From NCBI GenBank assembly GCA_963281255.1, contig OY725504.1, positions 3,348,001 through 3,412,000 of the forward strand: a stretch of DNA of 64,000 bases, read 5' to 3'. The notes under the pieces are model-generated. The model had not been told where the DNA came from, searched no databases, and was given only the letters and a program-made list of their open reading frames with translations. The DNA comes from Aphrocallistes beatrix. Lineage: Eukaryota > Porifera > Hexactinellida > Sceptrulophora > Aphrocallistidae. Below are positions 1 through 15,129 of the stretch, one piece after another; the first letter of the stretch is position 1; the number at the start of each line of letters is the position of its first letter. The translations under genes and the position numbers were made by a program.

Positions 1-902
1 ACATTTTCGACTAATATGGAGAAACCACTGTCAGATGACTTGATTCTGAAAAAAACTTATTCAGAAACACCGCAACCTCTGAAAGAAAACAAGTAAATAC
101 AAAATATAAATATATTAAATTTTTAAATATTACTAAAAACGAATGCTACAGTTGTCATGTTAATAATAATTTAATCTATTACCATCCAAGGTGTGAAAAA
201 TGTGACAAAGTTTGCAAGACTCCTGCCGCTTTAAAAGCGCACATGATGACTCACAGCGACGTTAAGCCCTTTCAATGCCTCCAATGTATGAAATTCTTCA
301 AATCGGAGAACGGTGTAATAGCTCACTTGAAAATAGGCCATAAAGTGGGATTAGAAACAGGAACTGAGCAATATTATATCAAGGTTCCCTTGGAAGATCT
401 CAAAAACCAGGATCTTACCAAACCAACGAAACCGAAAGAGACAAAGAAGCGATTGGTGGAAGGAGGAACGAAGGAGGGAGGTGTGAAAAGAAGTAGGACA
501 AGTGCCTCTGGCACGTCTGGAAACGAAACGTTTACTTTTTTTCACGGTTTACCCCAATCAGTTAAAACAGCTTTGGTATGTAATTAAGAAATACTTTTTA
601 AATAGTACCAAACATCTAATGATTTTCAAATTCTTTAGCTGGCAGATTTATCACAAGATCAAAGCCAGGAAAAGAAGGTGGCAGATAAAGTTACGGATCC
701 TCCCTCTATGGATCAGAATAATCAATTCGGAGACCTCAACTGGCCATGCGGTGTGTGTGACGTCATCTTATCATTCAAACATACATTTGTCATTCACATG
801 TCGCATATCCACTCAATGCGAGTCATCTGTGATACATGCAAGCGTGTTTACACCGATGAAAATACACTGAATCAACATAATGAAGCTGTGCATGTTAATT
901 AA
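1..902 (+). CDS. C2H2 zinc-finger protein, 3' end (5' part outside window)
   Basis: Three exons join in phase: 1-92, 191-575 and 639-902, with introns of 98 and 63 bp bounded by GT and AG. The frame is open from base 1, so the start lies upstream. The protein shows four classic C2H2 fingers of the C-x2-C-x12-H-x3/4-H type. Two lie near the start of exon 2 (CEKC..H...H and CLQC..H....H) and two in the last exon (CGVC and CDTC), ending at a TAA at 900-902. A basic, Lys-rich linker of about 60 residues separates the pairs. A nucleic-acid-binding regulator is the family expectation. No orthologue is recognised and the target is unknown. The finger structure is seen directly; the upstream extent is not. 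Confidence 0.8.
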
Positions 903-1079
903 GTAATTTGTTAAGGTGGATGCAGCTTGTGCTGGTTTCAATTGGCAATGTGCTATTTCTGGAGTTCTTGTAATGACATATAATTATCGGTTTGGTGGCG
1001 TTAGTTTAAAGTGCTCTTGTCAATCTAATCAATCTAACATATGGCGGTTAACATGAATTCCTATGCCAACAGGAATTTT

Positions 1080-3127
1080 TTAAGGCTTGCGAATGTCATT
1101 CTCACTTGCTCTATTGTTTGATGATAAGAATTACTCCTTACATGATTAATTCCGTTTAATATAGTTCCACATATCTTGTACTGAAAACAAATATATATGA
1201 AACAATGGTGATTTGTGTGTTTGCATTGTTTAAGGCGGGATTATATGGATATCTGATTAATAAGTGATTATGTAATATTTAGTAAAAATTTGTGCGGCAA
1301 TTCCTGGTAGAACAAGGGGGCAAGGGATAGAAATGTTTTTTTAAATCCAACATAACTAAAAGCAGAAACTCACTTCTCAATTTGAGATTTGTATTCTCTT
1401 GCCATCTGCTGATATCTAAAAAGGTGAAGTTTAACCTTAAATAAATCGAATTCGCAACTAATCAGAATTAATTGAAAGGTTTTATTCTGTGAAATAACCC
1501 CTTATGTCTGAATATGTAAATCCAAGAAATAAATTCAGATATCATAATATGACAAAGGCTCTACAGCAGTAATTACCTCATTTTGTTTTGGTCAAATATC
1601 CGTTAAACAACCATAGTAAACTTTGAAACATGAAGTGATATAAACAATGGCATTACCCTTTGAACGCTAAACCTTATAAAAGTAACCACATAATGCGAGA
1701 GCATTCACGATTGGAATTCGCATTGGAGGCCAACGGAAATAGTGCTAAGTATTGGAAACAATTAGATCACTCTAACGATTAAGAAGTGAAGATAGATGGG
1801 TTTTTTCTCCAATTACCCTCGTTTAGTAAAGCTAAGGCTATTTTATTGGCGTCAATTTATTTCAGTATATTGCCCAAATATTCCGAGATTAACATAACCG
1901 TGTTAGCTTTTAGTGGAGTTCATTTCTGATCATATCAGTCATTGTAATTTCAGGAATGTCTAGTTAGACAGATGTAAGAGAGTATTTGTTTGAGCAAATA
2001 TAATACTAATATTGAGCGATGAATGTAATATAATTAAAGTTATTTATGCGATCATTCAACTGATATTTTTTAACAATGTGTAAATGTTTTAAAGGATTCA
2101 GTTAATAGTGACAATCTCGTGATAAGTTGGCTCAATCAATTAGCTGTAGTAGATTTGGGTTTATTAGATCATTTAAAATGTGTACCTTAACGCCACTCAG
2201 ATTCTATTTATCCAGTTACAACTCATTTTTGTGTGGAATTGGTGTATAAGAAACTTTACTTACTTGCGACTTGAGGCTTTAGCTTTTTCCAATGCAGCTT
2301 CAGCTTGCCTTCTGAGTCTGTGTTCTTCCTTGAAATGATACATTACTTCCTCCTAAAAATATAACTTTATAAACCCTGGCGAGGGTGGTCTGTATAATAT
2401 TAATTACATCAACAGCTGTTATACTGGAATAGGAAACACTTTCTAATAATCATGGGCGTAGCCAGTAATTTTTGTAGGGGTGCTGTAAGCCCCTGGAAGC
2501 TAACAACAATTTGTCCCACAATTTGGACAGATTCATCTAATTTTGAGTTTCTAGAAATACAAATTAACTTCGATAACACTCCCCTCTCACCAATTATTTA
2601 TAATTTACTAAATAAATATTCATACTTTATCCAGCCAGGGGGCCCTACGCCCTTGCTAATAATTCCTTTGTATGGAAGTTTAACGTAATAACGGGATGTG
2701 AATAGACTTTCCATATCAAATAATGTTGAGGACAAACCTGAATGTTACTCCGACTCAGTCCCACATCCATGTGTGAGCGTTTCACTCTTTCTCGTCGTTC
2801 GTTGCTGATTAACTTCGTCATGTCTTTCAATCGATCAAAAATATCAAATCTACGAATTAGGCGAAAACTTTCGAATATTATTTGTTTTGCAACCACCTAG
2901 CTTTAGCTTTTATAGTATACCATGATGCGATTGTATTCGCGACTGTCTCGCTGTACCAAGGATAAATGTAATTGCGGAAAATGTTTGCTTTGGAACTTGC
3001 AAGTTTTGCTGGGGTTTCTTTGTGGTTAATTTTATCGATTATCGATTTTGGTAAACAATGATACCTACTCAAAGGAATTTGCTGTTGCTCAAGAAACTTA
3101 GATGCGTTAATTTTCGCTTTTCTCTCG
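1080..3127 (-). CDS. Unidentified coiled-coil protein, minus strand, multi-exon, 5' end not found
   Basis: Five exons can be chained in phase on the minus strand: 2897-3127, 2738-2849, 2264-2352, 1374-1415 and 1080-1110 (TAA at 1080-1082). The second join needs a 47 bp intron (2850-2896) that removes an apparent frameshift; without it one frame stops at 2878. The chain reads as a helical, charged protein with an aromatic patch (motif IYPWYSETVANTIASWY) followed by a Lys/Arg/Glu-rich coiled coil (EEVMYHFKEEHRLRRQAE). Exon 2897-3127 begins with a partial codon, so at least one upstream exon is missing. I do not recognise the family. The last exon (10 codons) is the weakest call. The following intron on the minus strand holds a candidate repeat (2450-2665). 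Confidence 0.45.
2450..2665. repeat. Candidate MITE-like element with imperfect inverted ends
   Basis: The left end (ATGGGCGTAGCCAG at about 2452) and the right end (CCAGCCAGGGGGCCCTACGCCC at about 2632-2653) share GGGCGTAG in inverted orientation, with similar Gly/Cys-like G-runs beside it. The unit is about 215 bp, carries an open frame with no protein-like character, and sits in an intron of the minus-strand gene. Similar end motifs are common in invertebrate MITEs and SINEs, but only one copy is visible here, so the boundary and class are uncertain. Confidence 0.25.
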
Positions 3128-3774
3128 CTGTCAAAATTTTATCTGGCACCCCCAAAATTTGATGTTCATCGGCATCAAATAGTCTAGTCACAATTGCTAC
3201 ATATGATGGGAATCCCTAATAAACGAAATTACTTTCCATTTGTAGATGAATACTGACGAAATTATAGATTTCTTGTGAAACTGTTGACGTTTATATACAT
3301 ATACTGATTCTTCAATGTTGATTAGACAAATATTTCTGAATCGGTAGTATTTCAAATGCTGCCTGTACCGCAGCATTGGTCACAAGTAGACGGAAGGCAA
3401 AATACCCGTTATCTGAACCTAATCTATCATTATGGTATCTCATTGAGTTTGTAACAGGAAAATACTAATAAGAATACATAATTGGAGTTTAAGATTCACT
3501 CTTGTTATCTTCTACATATTTTGAAGTTCTACACTAATCAATACCAACTCGTGTCTACCAACACAAGCTCGTTGCAATATGATTTCTATTCGTGATGCCG
3601 TATGTCATCATCATTTGAAGAATTTTTCTAGAATAAGTTTATATGAAGAGTTATAATAGTTATCGAGAAACAAGTGTGATACGTACTATATACTTGAGAA
3701 CATCTGATTGCTTCTGTTTTATTTATTTATTCCAATTATTCGTGCTGGTTTGAATCAAAGTGTTGGGTGATATC

Positions 3775-4302
3775 CTAGTGCTGAAATTTTATATTTACTG
3801 GCTTCTTCTCTGCTTCTTTTTCCAGCCTCGAGATTGCTCTAGCTTTTGTCGCTAGATTGGGACTAACCGGGGTGGTGCATTTAAGTAGTGGGATCTCATT
3901 GAAACCCTGTTTGAATACAGTTTTGGAAGGTCGAGCTGTTGCAGCTTTGAATTCTAAGTCTTGACCCTTGGGATTGTCCACTGGTTTATATCGTGCTTGC
4001 TTAGTTCTTTTTCTAAGTCTAGATGTCCATAGTTTGGGGCTTATGGGAATAGTTGTTCTGGGCTTTTTGGCAGCAGATCGTTTTTTGTTTGGTAAGTTAG
4101 TTGTGGCTTGTTTGTTAGGTTTCACCTTCTTCGGAGACAGTTCATTCTCTGGTTCTGTAGATTCAACTTTACGTTTGATCGATTCGCTCGAGCTACAAGC
4201 TTCCAATGCATTAGAATCCTTTTTGTCAGAAATTCCACTGTCGGGAGACGACAAAATTTGTGCTTTCGTGTTGAGGTCCTGTGATAATTCTGTATCCGAC
4301 AT
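3775..4302 (-). CDS. Short TPX2-like spindle protein
   Basis: Single exon, 175 codons, ATG at 4300-4302, TGA-type end at 3775. The N-terminal third is acidic and Ser-rich; the middle is very basic with nuclear-localisation-like runs (KRKVES, SPKKVKPNK, KKRSAAKKPR). Two elements of the form T-I/V-P-x-SP-x-L (TIPISPKLWTSR and TTPVSPNLATKAR) plus Arg/Lys-rich flanks resemble those found in TPX2, the Ran-regulated microtubule and Aurora-A cofactor, whose importin-binding region uses such basic segments. Vertebrate TPX2 is about 750 residues, so this is either a truncated paralogue or an unrelated basic protein. The family call is inference from motifs only; no Aurora-binding N-terminus is seen. 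Confidence 0.4.
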   Translation of the reverse strand: MSDTELSQDLNTKAQILSSPDSGISDKKDSNALEACSSSESIKRKVESTEPENELSPKKVKPNKQATTNLPNKKRSAAKKPRTTIPISPKLWTSRLRKRTKQARYKPVDNPKGQDLEFKAATARPSKTVFKQGFNEIPLLKCTTPVSPNLATKARAISRLEKEAEKKPVNIKFQH

Positions 4303-4608
4303 CTTCGAGTTTGTTATAGTTTTAGAATTTCGGCATACATAAGAAACCCGTCTTACATTCTATGAATTATTGGAATTTATGGTTGCATACTATTTGTACT
4401 ATTGTTACTGGTCATCTGAGATGAGATAGAATTGCAATGCATGATTCCCCCGTCTGCTTGTTGAGACGATAGGCCTCACTCCTGCATAGTAAGTTATCAC
4501 TTATCAATACATTTTTGATGCACAAATTTTTCTATGCTTTTTTTAATATTTAAAACTTTTAAGTGCTTATTTTCCCAAAAAAATTGATCTAGATTTTGTA
4601 GCTACTTT

Positions 4609-7287
4609 ATGGATACTTTTGAGCTTATCCCAGTCCTAAAGAAGTTGCCCCTCGCTGTGGAGTGCATGACGACATGGGGAGACTGGCTGGCAGTTGGCAC
4701 CAGGGAGGGTCACATTCTTGGCTATCACATTGTTGCCAAGAGCCAGAAAGTGTTCCAAGAGAAAGGAGAGGATCGATTTGAACCAGAATTGAAGTACACT
4801 GCTCGTGGAATATCTAAAAAACCGATCATTCAAATGGCCGTTACAACAGAATTTCGGTTACTATTTGCTCTTACTGACGGCGGTGAACTACTTGTTCACA
4901 ACTTAGATCAATTCACAGCATCTGATCTCTCCATCCGTAATAAGATCTATCACTTATTCGCGGTTTCTGTCACCCCCGAAGAGGCTGGCCCTCCACAACT
5001 AACACTCTGTCTTGCTGAGAAGAAGAGACTCGTGTTCTTTTCGCTGTCTAGCAAAGGCCATGGATCTGGAGCTCGAGCGAGAGAACGAACTTGGGAAAAC
5101 CTCGGGGAACAGAATCTCACAGACTCAGCTCGCTGTGTTGTGTGGAATAAGGAGTGTGATGCGGTTTTTGTCGGTTTGAAGAAAGAATACCTTTTCGTTC
5201 CGGTGAAATCTACCTTACAGATAAAAGAGATATTCCCCCTAGGTCACATACGCTCCGAGCCTTTGGTCAAGAATGTCGACAACGACGAAGTGGCTATCTG
5301 TAAGGACGAGTACACCCACTTTCTGAGCTCAGTGGGGCAACCTTCTAGGGAGTATAAGATCACGTGGGGAGACATTCCACTCGACTTTATTTACGCCTAC
5401 CCTTACTACGTCGCTCTGCTGAATAAGATGATCGAGGTTAGAGCTGTGGAAGAGACGAATCCGTTCCGAATCCAAACCATTATCGTGCCTGAAAGTCCCA
5501 AATGCATAGTCCACTCTGAACACGCCTACATCGCATCGGCAGGACACATCTGGAGGCTAGAGCCTATCGCAACGCATCGGCAGTTGAAATCCGCCATTCA
5601 ATTCAAACATTTTTCGATTGGCCTGCAGTTAGCCGAGCTACTCGAAGGGACTCCAGAAGAGAAGAAAGGACAGGTCTTGCATATCAAAAAGCTACAAGCC
5701 TTCTCTCTCTTCACTCAACACGAATTCCAGCAGTCTCTTGAGAAGTACACAGAGATTAATGCTGATCCTATTGACGTTATAAGCCTATACCCTAAGCTAC
5801 TGCCAGACGCAATACGCCTCAAGCGGAAACACCCCGCTGAACCTCCTCCACTCACCGGAAAACCGCTCAACACAGCTATCGACGTCCTAACGCAATATTT
5901 AATGCAGCAACGGAATCGTTACTCAAAAGCATTGTCGAATAAGAACGAGTTTGAAGGTCCTAATGTAGACATGCTGCAGATCATCGATACAACTCTGTTG
6001 AAATGCTATGTGCAGTGTAACGAGTCCTTGATCGGCCCGCTTGTGAGATTGAAAGATAATTATCTGTTTCTGGTGGAGAGTGAGCGTATTTTGAAGAAAC
6101 AAGAGAAGTTAGCTGAGTTGATACAGCTTTATAACACGAAAAGTGAGCACAAGAAAGCACTGAACTTACTAATGACTTGTAATATCCAAGCTTCCGGTCC
6201 TCTTCGTGATCCTGTTCACACTATTGACTACCTGCAGAAACTGGGACCCGACCATCTCCCCTTAATTTTGGAGTTTTCCAAATGGGTTATTAATAAAGTT
6301 CCAGAAGAAGGCTTGAAGATATTTACCGAGGATTTACAGGAAGTTGAATTCCTGGATCGGGAGAAAGTACTGGATTACATAAAGAGAGAATTTCCTGATT
6401 TAGTTATCCCGTATCTGAAGGCCATTATGATAAACTGGGGAGAGAACAAGAGCCAATTTCACAATGAACTCATAACCTGTTACAAAAACGAAGTGTTCAG
6501 ACTGCTAGAACCTTATAGGAAGAAGAGATTCGAAGAGAGACCTAAAGCGGGGCAAGAACCAGGCCGATTAGGGACGTTACGCAGAGAACTGATTAGTTTC
6601 CTCGAAAATTCACAGCATTACAAGCCTGAAAAGCTCATCTCTAACTTCCCTCTAGATGAGATGTACGAAGAGCGAGCGCTGCTGCTAGGAAGGCTAGAGA
6701 GGCACGAACCTGCTCTAGCAATCTACGCCTACGTTCTGAAAGCACCTAACCTTGCAGAGGAGTACTGCGAGAAAAACTACCCTCACTATCGAGATGTATA
6801 TCTACAGTTAATGAAAATGTACTTGCTACCACCATCGCTAGAGAACCTTGGCATCGAATCCCCTTCTAAGGACAAGCTAGATTCTAACATGAAATCTGCC
6901 CTTCAACTACTCTCAAAATACCACGAAGTGATAGACACTACCCAAGTTTTGAACCTCCTACCTCCAAACACCCCGCTTAGAGATTTGAAGGTTTTCCTTT
7001 CCAGTGTCTTAGAGAAAAAGTCTAAAGAACGTAGGAATAATCAAGTTCTGAAAAGTTTAATTTTCGCTCAACACGTCCAAGTACAGCGTGAGCGCATCAA
7101 AGCAGAGAGCATGTACTACCATATCACTGACGATACATTCTGCGAGCACTGTAAGAAAAAGTTAGGAGATAGTGCTTTCGCCTGGAATCCCAATGGTACT
7201 ATTGTACATTATTATTGTTGGGACGCTAAGCAGAATAAGCAAGAGAAAGGTAAGACCCCAGTCAACATGACGCGACTAAACTCCTGA
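4609..7287 (+). CDS. VPS39: VPS39, HOPS complex tethering subunit (Vam6)
   Basis: One uninterrupted exon encodes 892 residues, close to the roughly 875-886 usual for the family. Residues 1 to about 290 form a citron-homology beta-propeller, followed by a long alpha-solenoid with the clathrin-heavy-chain-type repeat around 560-750. The C-terminus carries the zinc-binding CEHCKKKLGDSAF / HYYCWD segment typical of VPS39. Family-specific stretches such as LQIIDTTLLKCY, PEEGLKIFTEDL and ALNLLPPNTPLRDL are conserved almost residue for residue. VPS39 binds RAB7 and tethers late endosomes and autophagosomes to lysosomes within HOPS. The start ATG gives the expected N-terminus. It is odd that so long a gene lacks introns while CSK next door has fourteen. 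Confidence 0.97.
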   Translation: MDTFELIPVLKKLPLAVECMTTWGDWLAVGTREGHILGYHIVAKSQKVFQEKGEDRFEPELKYTARGISKKPIIQMAVTTEFRLLFALTDGGELLVHNLDQFTASDLSIRNKIYHLFAVSVTPEEAGPPQLTLCLAEKKRLVFFSLSSKGHGSGARARERTWENLGEQNLTDSARCVVWNKECDAVFVGLKKEYLFVPVKSTLQIKEIFPLGHIRSEPLVKNVDNDEVAICKDEYTHFLSSVGQPSREYKITWGDIPLDFIYAYPYYVALLNKMIEVRAVEETNPFRIQTIIVPESPKCIVHSEHAYIASAGHIWRLEPIATHRQLKSAIQFKHFSIGLQLAELLEGTPEEKKGQVLHIKKLQAFSLFTQHEFQQSLEKYTEINADPIDVISLYPKLLPDAIRLKRKHPAEPPPLTGKPLNTAIDVLTQYLMQQRNRYSKALSNKNEFEGPNVDMLQIIDTTLLKCYVQCNESLIGPLVRLKDNYLFLVESERILKKQEKLAELIQLYNTKSEHKKALNLLMTCNIQASGPLRDPVHTIDYLQKLGPDHLPLILEFSKWVINKVPEEGLKIFTEDLQEVEFLDREKVLDYIKREFPDLVIPYLKAIMINWGENKSQFHNELITCYKNEVFRLLEPYRKKRFEERPKAGQEPGRLGTLRRELISFLENSQHYKPEKLISNFPLDEMYEERALLLGRLERHEPALAIYAYVLKAPNLAEEYCEKNYPHYRDVYLQLMKMYLLPPSLENLGIESPSKDKLDSNMKSALQLLSKYHEVIDTTQVLNLLPPNTPLRDLKVFLSSVLEKKSKERRNNQVLKSLIFAQHVQVQRERIKAESMYYHITDDTFCEHCKKKLGDSAFAWNPNGTIVHYYCWDAKQNKQEKGKTPVNMTRLNS

Positions 7288-8292
7288 CATTGTTAGATAG
7301 TAATTGAGGTCAGAATGATGTAATATGTGTGATAAATTGTGTTTAATATTAAAGTGCCATACATTATACGTATATGACCATTTTTTGATACCTCTATTAT
7401 GGTGAAGCTATGCTATTTTTTGTAATTAAAACCCTAAAACTTCCGAAATTTTATTGTCTTACCCAATTAAGAACTATTTTCTCAATATATTCACAGTATT
7501 ACTGTAATGCTGATTTAAAAAACGCCCAGATTAATTGGCTTTGGTTAATTAATATCAAATATCATAAGCTACATTCCACACTTTTGAATTAATTATTTGG
7601 TAATAAATTGTGGTTTTCCTGTCAATTAGATCTTATTACACATCAAAACGAGGTAGTATCTCCTCCTGCCTACTTGAATAAATAACTATGGCTTGTACCA
7701 GGTTCTAGTCTTTCATCTAGAATTGTTTCTTGGTATTCAAGCCCATTGCATATTGCTATGGAATAAGAGGCTACCACTTCGTGAGATAAAAGAGACATGA
7801 GGCTATATAACATTTCTTCGCATAGCCATTTATTTCTGATTTAAATTGCCATAAATTTGAGGAGATCATCTGAATTATCATCACATACACAGCGATGTTA
7901 GATTTGTCAATATTGCCGGTGACAACATGTTTTTTGGCTTCATAAGTTCGAACTTAGGTTGTTAAGGTTTCAATATCTGTGCTCATAAGTTGAGAAACTG
8001 TCCTCTTACACTGATTCCTATCTTGTTACGGCATGTTTGACACGGATATATATATGCACTTGTATGCCCAGTTAGCCAGATTTCTCTCCGTGTGATTTAC
8101 TGGTGTTGTTCAGTCACCCTTATTAGCTCTAACACGCAATCACTGCCAACAAATCAGTCTAGCTCCTAATGATAAAAGGAAATTGATTATTTAATCTAAA
8201 TTTCGTTTATTCGCTTTGCTATTTAGAGATAGACTGAGCTAATCCTTAGGTTGCACTCCCCTCTTTCATCCCAACTAACTCAGCTTTGTCAC
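7288..8292 (+). other. Intergenic stretch between VPS39 and CSK
   Basis: About 1 kb of AT-rich DNA. It holds the VPS39 3' flank (AATATTAAA-like signals near 7350) and presumably the CSK promoter. No coding exon, structural RNA or repeat could be supported on either strand. Confidence 0.5.
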
Positions 8293-11760
<3,468 letters not shown>

Positions 11761-13373
11761 ATCAGCCAACCCGATAATTCATTGTACATACTCTATAAAA
11801 GAATTTTCAAAAATTTTTACGTTCTATCCATTAGGATGATTTTATCCCTAATCTGCATATCTACTTTTGTGTATTGTAGCTAGATTTCTGGTTATTTGAT
11901 TTTCTAATGGCTCTGATCATTGTTTTTAACTAAGAACATCTCATTTCTGTACCTAATCTGATATTCAAACGAGGTGTTTAGATCTCTGTATTATTCTAGT
12001 ATTAAATTGTTAATGAGCTGTTTTACTTGTATTCGTTTAATATTGGAAATTCCATAAGGACTGAATCACCTGACGCCATGAATTATTATTGGGAATCAGA
12101 TGAATGTGCAGTTTTACATGGCGCCGCTATTCCCATTATCGTATTGTTGCTTCTAAAATGCTTGCATGTTTCCATGTATGTATGATTAACATTAATAATT
12201 ATTTTATTGGCATAAAAACCATGTGAAAGATAGCACATAGCCTTGAATGTCACATACGGCGCTGAAATCATCGTGCGACCGTCTAGTTTCATTCCATCGA
12301 CATGCTTTTGTGTTTGAAGCTAGTACATGACGGAGCAGTGGAATCAATCAACAGATTAATTTATTAAAACTTCCTAAGTGTGATACTGTATACAAAATTC
12401 TTGACATAGTGTGAGATTGAACTTTGGAGATTCTCTAATTAAAACTATGTTTTGATGATATCATTAAGATGTAGCCGAATTTTTAAAGAATTTGGGTTTC
12501 TTATCAAAATAGAAGTCTTAGAATGTACTTTATTTTGGAGAGATATTTGGCGTTTTAATTGGTCTTCAAATAATCTTACATAAATTGATAACTTTCATAG
12601 TTTTGGGTTGTACAATTGCCTTTTACCGACGTGCATATGTTCCAGTCTAGTTTAATTAAATTAAACCCTGATTCTCTTTCAACAATCTTGTTTTTCTATG
12701 CCAGGTGGTCGAATCATCTTTTGTTCTTAATGGATTAAGCTCGACTACCTATTTTTGCGGTGTTGTTTGTTGTTAAATCAATTTTGTCATTTCAATATGC
12801 GAGTAATTTACACGTTGGGGTTCTGTTTATTTTTCACCAATATTTATTCTTTCATAAAAATTTGTTTTCTCCGCAAAATTATCTTTTCCTATAGACTTGA
12901 ATGCTAATGTTCCTTGATCTCCGTTCCAATATATTTCTTCCTAGCACCACGAATTTTAAATTTAACTAGAAACGGATTCATCTCATTCGAATAGATTACC
13001 ACTTTTGAGAAATGTCCATATTTCTATTACCAATTGACTGAACCTTGCTGACGTTCTTCTACGCGATAGATAATTATCCTCTCACAAGGCTTTACAATCA
13101 AAATAAAAAATGTTTATCTCCTGGCTGTTACAAATGACACAATTCCTGAGATCATATTTATTACATCATAACTTATTGCAATTATTAAGCATTCTATAAT
13201 TAGCACATGATGCCAAAATCAATGCGTGAAACCTAATTAAGCAAATTTGGCTCTGCTATACCTGACTAATATTGGATAAGTTTAAAAAATCTTTTTTACT
13301 AATCAAGAGTCAAAACTTTCTATCTATAATATTTACCTTTCCAATGGTTTCTACCCGAGCTACCAGAGATGGG

Positions 13374-13476
13374 TTTAATATATTCATATCAACAATATTT
13401 GAATCGAACAGAAATTCTTAATGTGGTGTTAAGAATTTCTGTTCGACACAATTATTGTTGATATGAATAGATTAAA
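13374..13476. repeat. Long inverted repeat / hairpin (miRNA-precursor-like or foldback)
   Basis: Two arms of about 47 nt pair with only about four mismatches around an 8 nt loop (ATGTGGTG at about 13421-13428). The left arm includes TTCATATCAACAATA and CGAACAGAAATTCTTA; the right arm carries their reverse complements. The size suits an animal miRNA hairpin, but such complete pairing is also typical of small foldback transposons. No target-site duplication was identified with certainty. Strand and transcription cannot be judged from sequence. Confidence 0.6.
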
Positions 13477-14975
13477 AACCTTTTTTGGTCACACTGATTA
13501 ATTAACTAGGTTGTGTTTGAACTATATTGTCTAGTTATATGTTTTATCTCCAGAACTATTTAATTATGTACCATTATCATATATGCAATTGCGTATGTTC
13601 CCAAAGTAGAAACTCACTCCTGAATACATGAATTCGGTATTACATTACCTTTTTCACATGTTAATTATTATATCTTTAATTCTAGAGATCTGTGTAACAG
13701 CTGACTAATATAGTTTTCTGTCAGCTAAATTAACACACGTGTTTTTTACATTTGATTACTAATTTAATTATCCACATAGTTCTGCTGAGAAATAATTAGA
13801 TTATTATAATTATCAATGTTTCTGATATCTGATAATTACCTGTACACTTTGCGGCCTAAGAAGTCATCAAAACATATTCGTTCAACCAGGACACTAATTG
13901 TATTACTATCATCTTGGTAGTATTATTTGTGCGATTTTTCCACTTTGTTCATTCAAAGTTTAACTGTTGCATCTAATAATTAGATATTTATAATTTGGGA
14001 ATTCGGTTCAAATTAACCAATTTTACGTTTCTTTCTTTTTTCTTTCTTGCAATTGATCATTAAATATTTAAATTGAAAAACGTTTAAATTATTACCTTGT
14101 AGTCAGTGTAATTAGCTTCCATATCCAATCCGAATAAATTTCTAAATAAATTTGTGAACCTACGTGAAATTCATATAAACATTATAGTCTACGATTTAGT
14201 TAATTATGTCAAATCAATATTAATTATTTATCGGCCCTTAACTTCCGCTAATCCACTAATCAATATTAGAGAAGGATATTAAAATTCTAAAATATTCTAA
14301 TGAAATTTCCCAAATTTTTCCCATCATTAATATTATGTTAGCATATGACGATTACAAAACTACATCCCTTTAGGTTTCCCTTACTACTAATTTTCTGAAT
14401 AATATTAATATAATTATGATGTTTATTCAAGTAATCAACCAGAACTTGATTGTGTAATTTCACTTCCAATTGAAATCATTCTACGTGTTCATTTCCTGGA
14501 ACACAGCTGCTTAATGGAGACTTGCCACACGCGAACGTCAATTGTGGAACAATATAATTTGGTTTGTGTGAAGATGAACTTATTGCTACATAATGAGTCA
14601 CAAACCACAGATCAACTAATCTGATGTGCCAGTTTTTCACTTTTCAGTGAAATTGGGTCCGAAATGGTTACTAAAATTATCTTTAAAAATATAATTCATG
14701 TTGACTAGAATGATTTAGTTGGAGAATCTTTTGTTCTCAAATATGATCTACCTTTAAACTAAAGCAATTTCTTGTCAATCAGTTTTGGGTTTGAAAAGTA
14801 AAATCCAGAACCTTTTGAAATCGTCAGTTATTTACTATAAATTAACACCTTTTCATGCCATTGCTAATTTTAATTTGAATACCCGGAAAATCTGCTCTCC
14901 AATTAGTCAGAAGACTTAATATTATTATTATTATTTGGTCCAAAAATAGATTGATGTTTAATATTTAAAAATAAA

Positions 14976-15129
14976 TGCAGTCGATTCCACTTAATCGGAA
15001 CACATATGGTCTTATAATTTTGTCTCGATTTTAGCGGAGTTCCCAATTAACAGGTTTAAACTTAGCGATGTTTATGTGAAGATGATTGCTATTTTATACA
15101 CTTTTTCCTTCTAAGTGGAGTCAACTGTA
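14976..15129. mobile_element. Degenerate MITE copy (CAGTC-type terminal inverted repeats)
   Basis: The left end TGCAGTCGATTCCACTTAAT and the right end AAGTGGAGTCAACTGTA are inverted and match, with substitutions, the ends of the fresher copies at 25712, 60798 and 61745. It is about 154 bp long with no coding capacity. Divergence between its two ends marks it as the oldest of the four copies. Confidence 0.6.

Noticed and set aside
2452-2688. 78-codon plus-strand ORF
   Set aside because: It coincides with a repeat-like element with inverted ends and sits in an intron of the minus-strand gene; the product has no protein-like pattern.
2878-2900. Apparent frameshift between two minus-strand frames
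   Set aside because: A GT-AG intron of 47 bp (2850-2896) joins the frames in phase, so a sequence error or pseudogene is not required.
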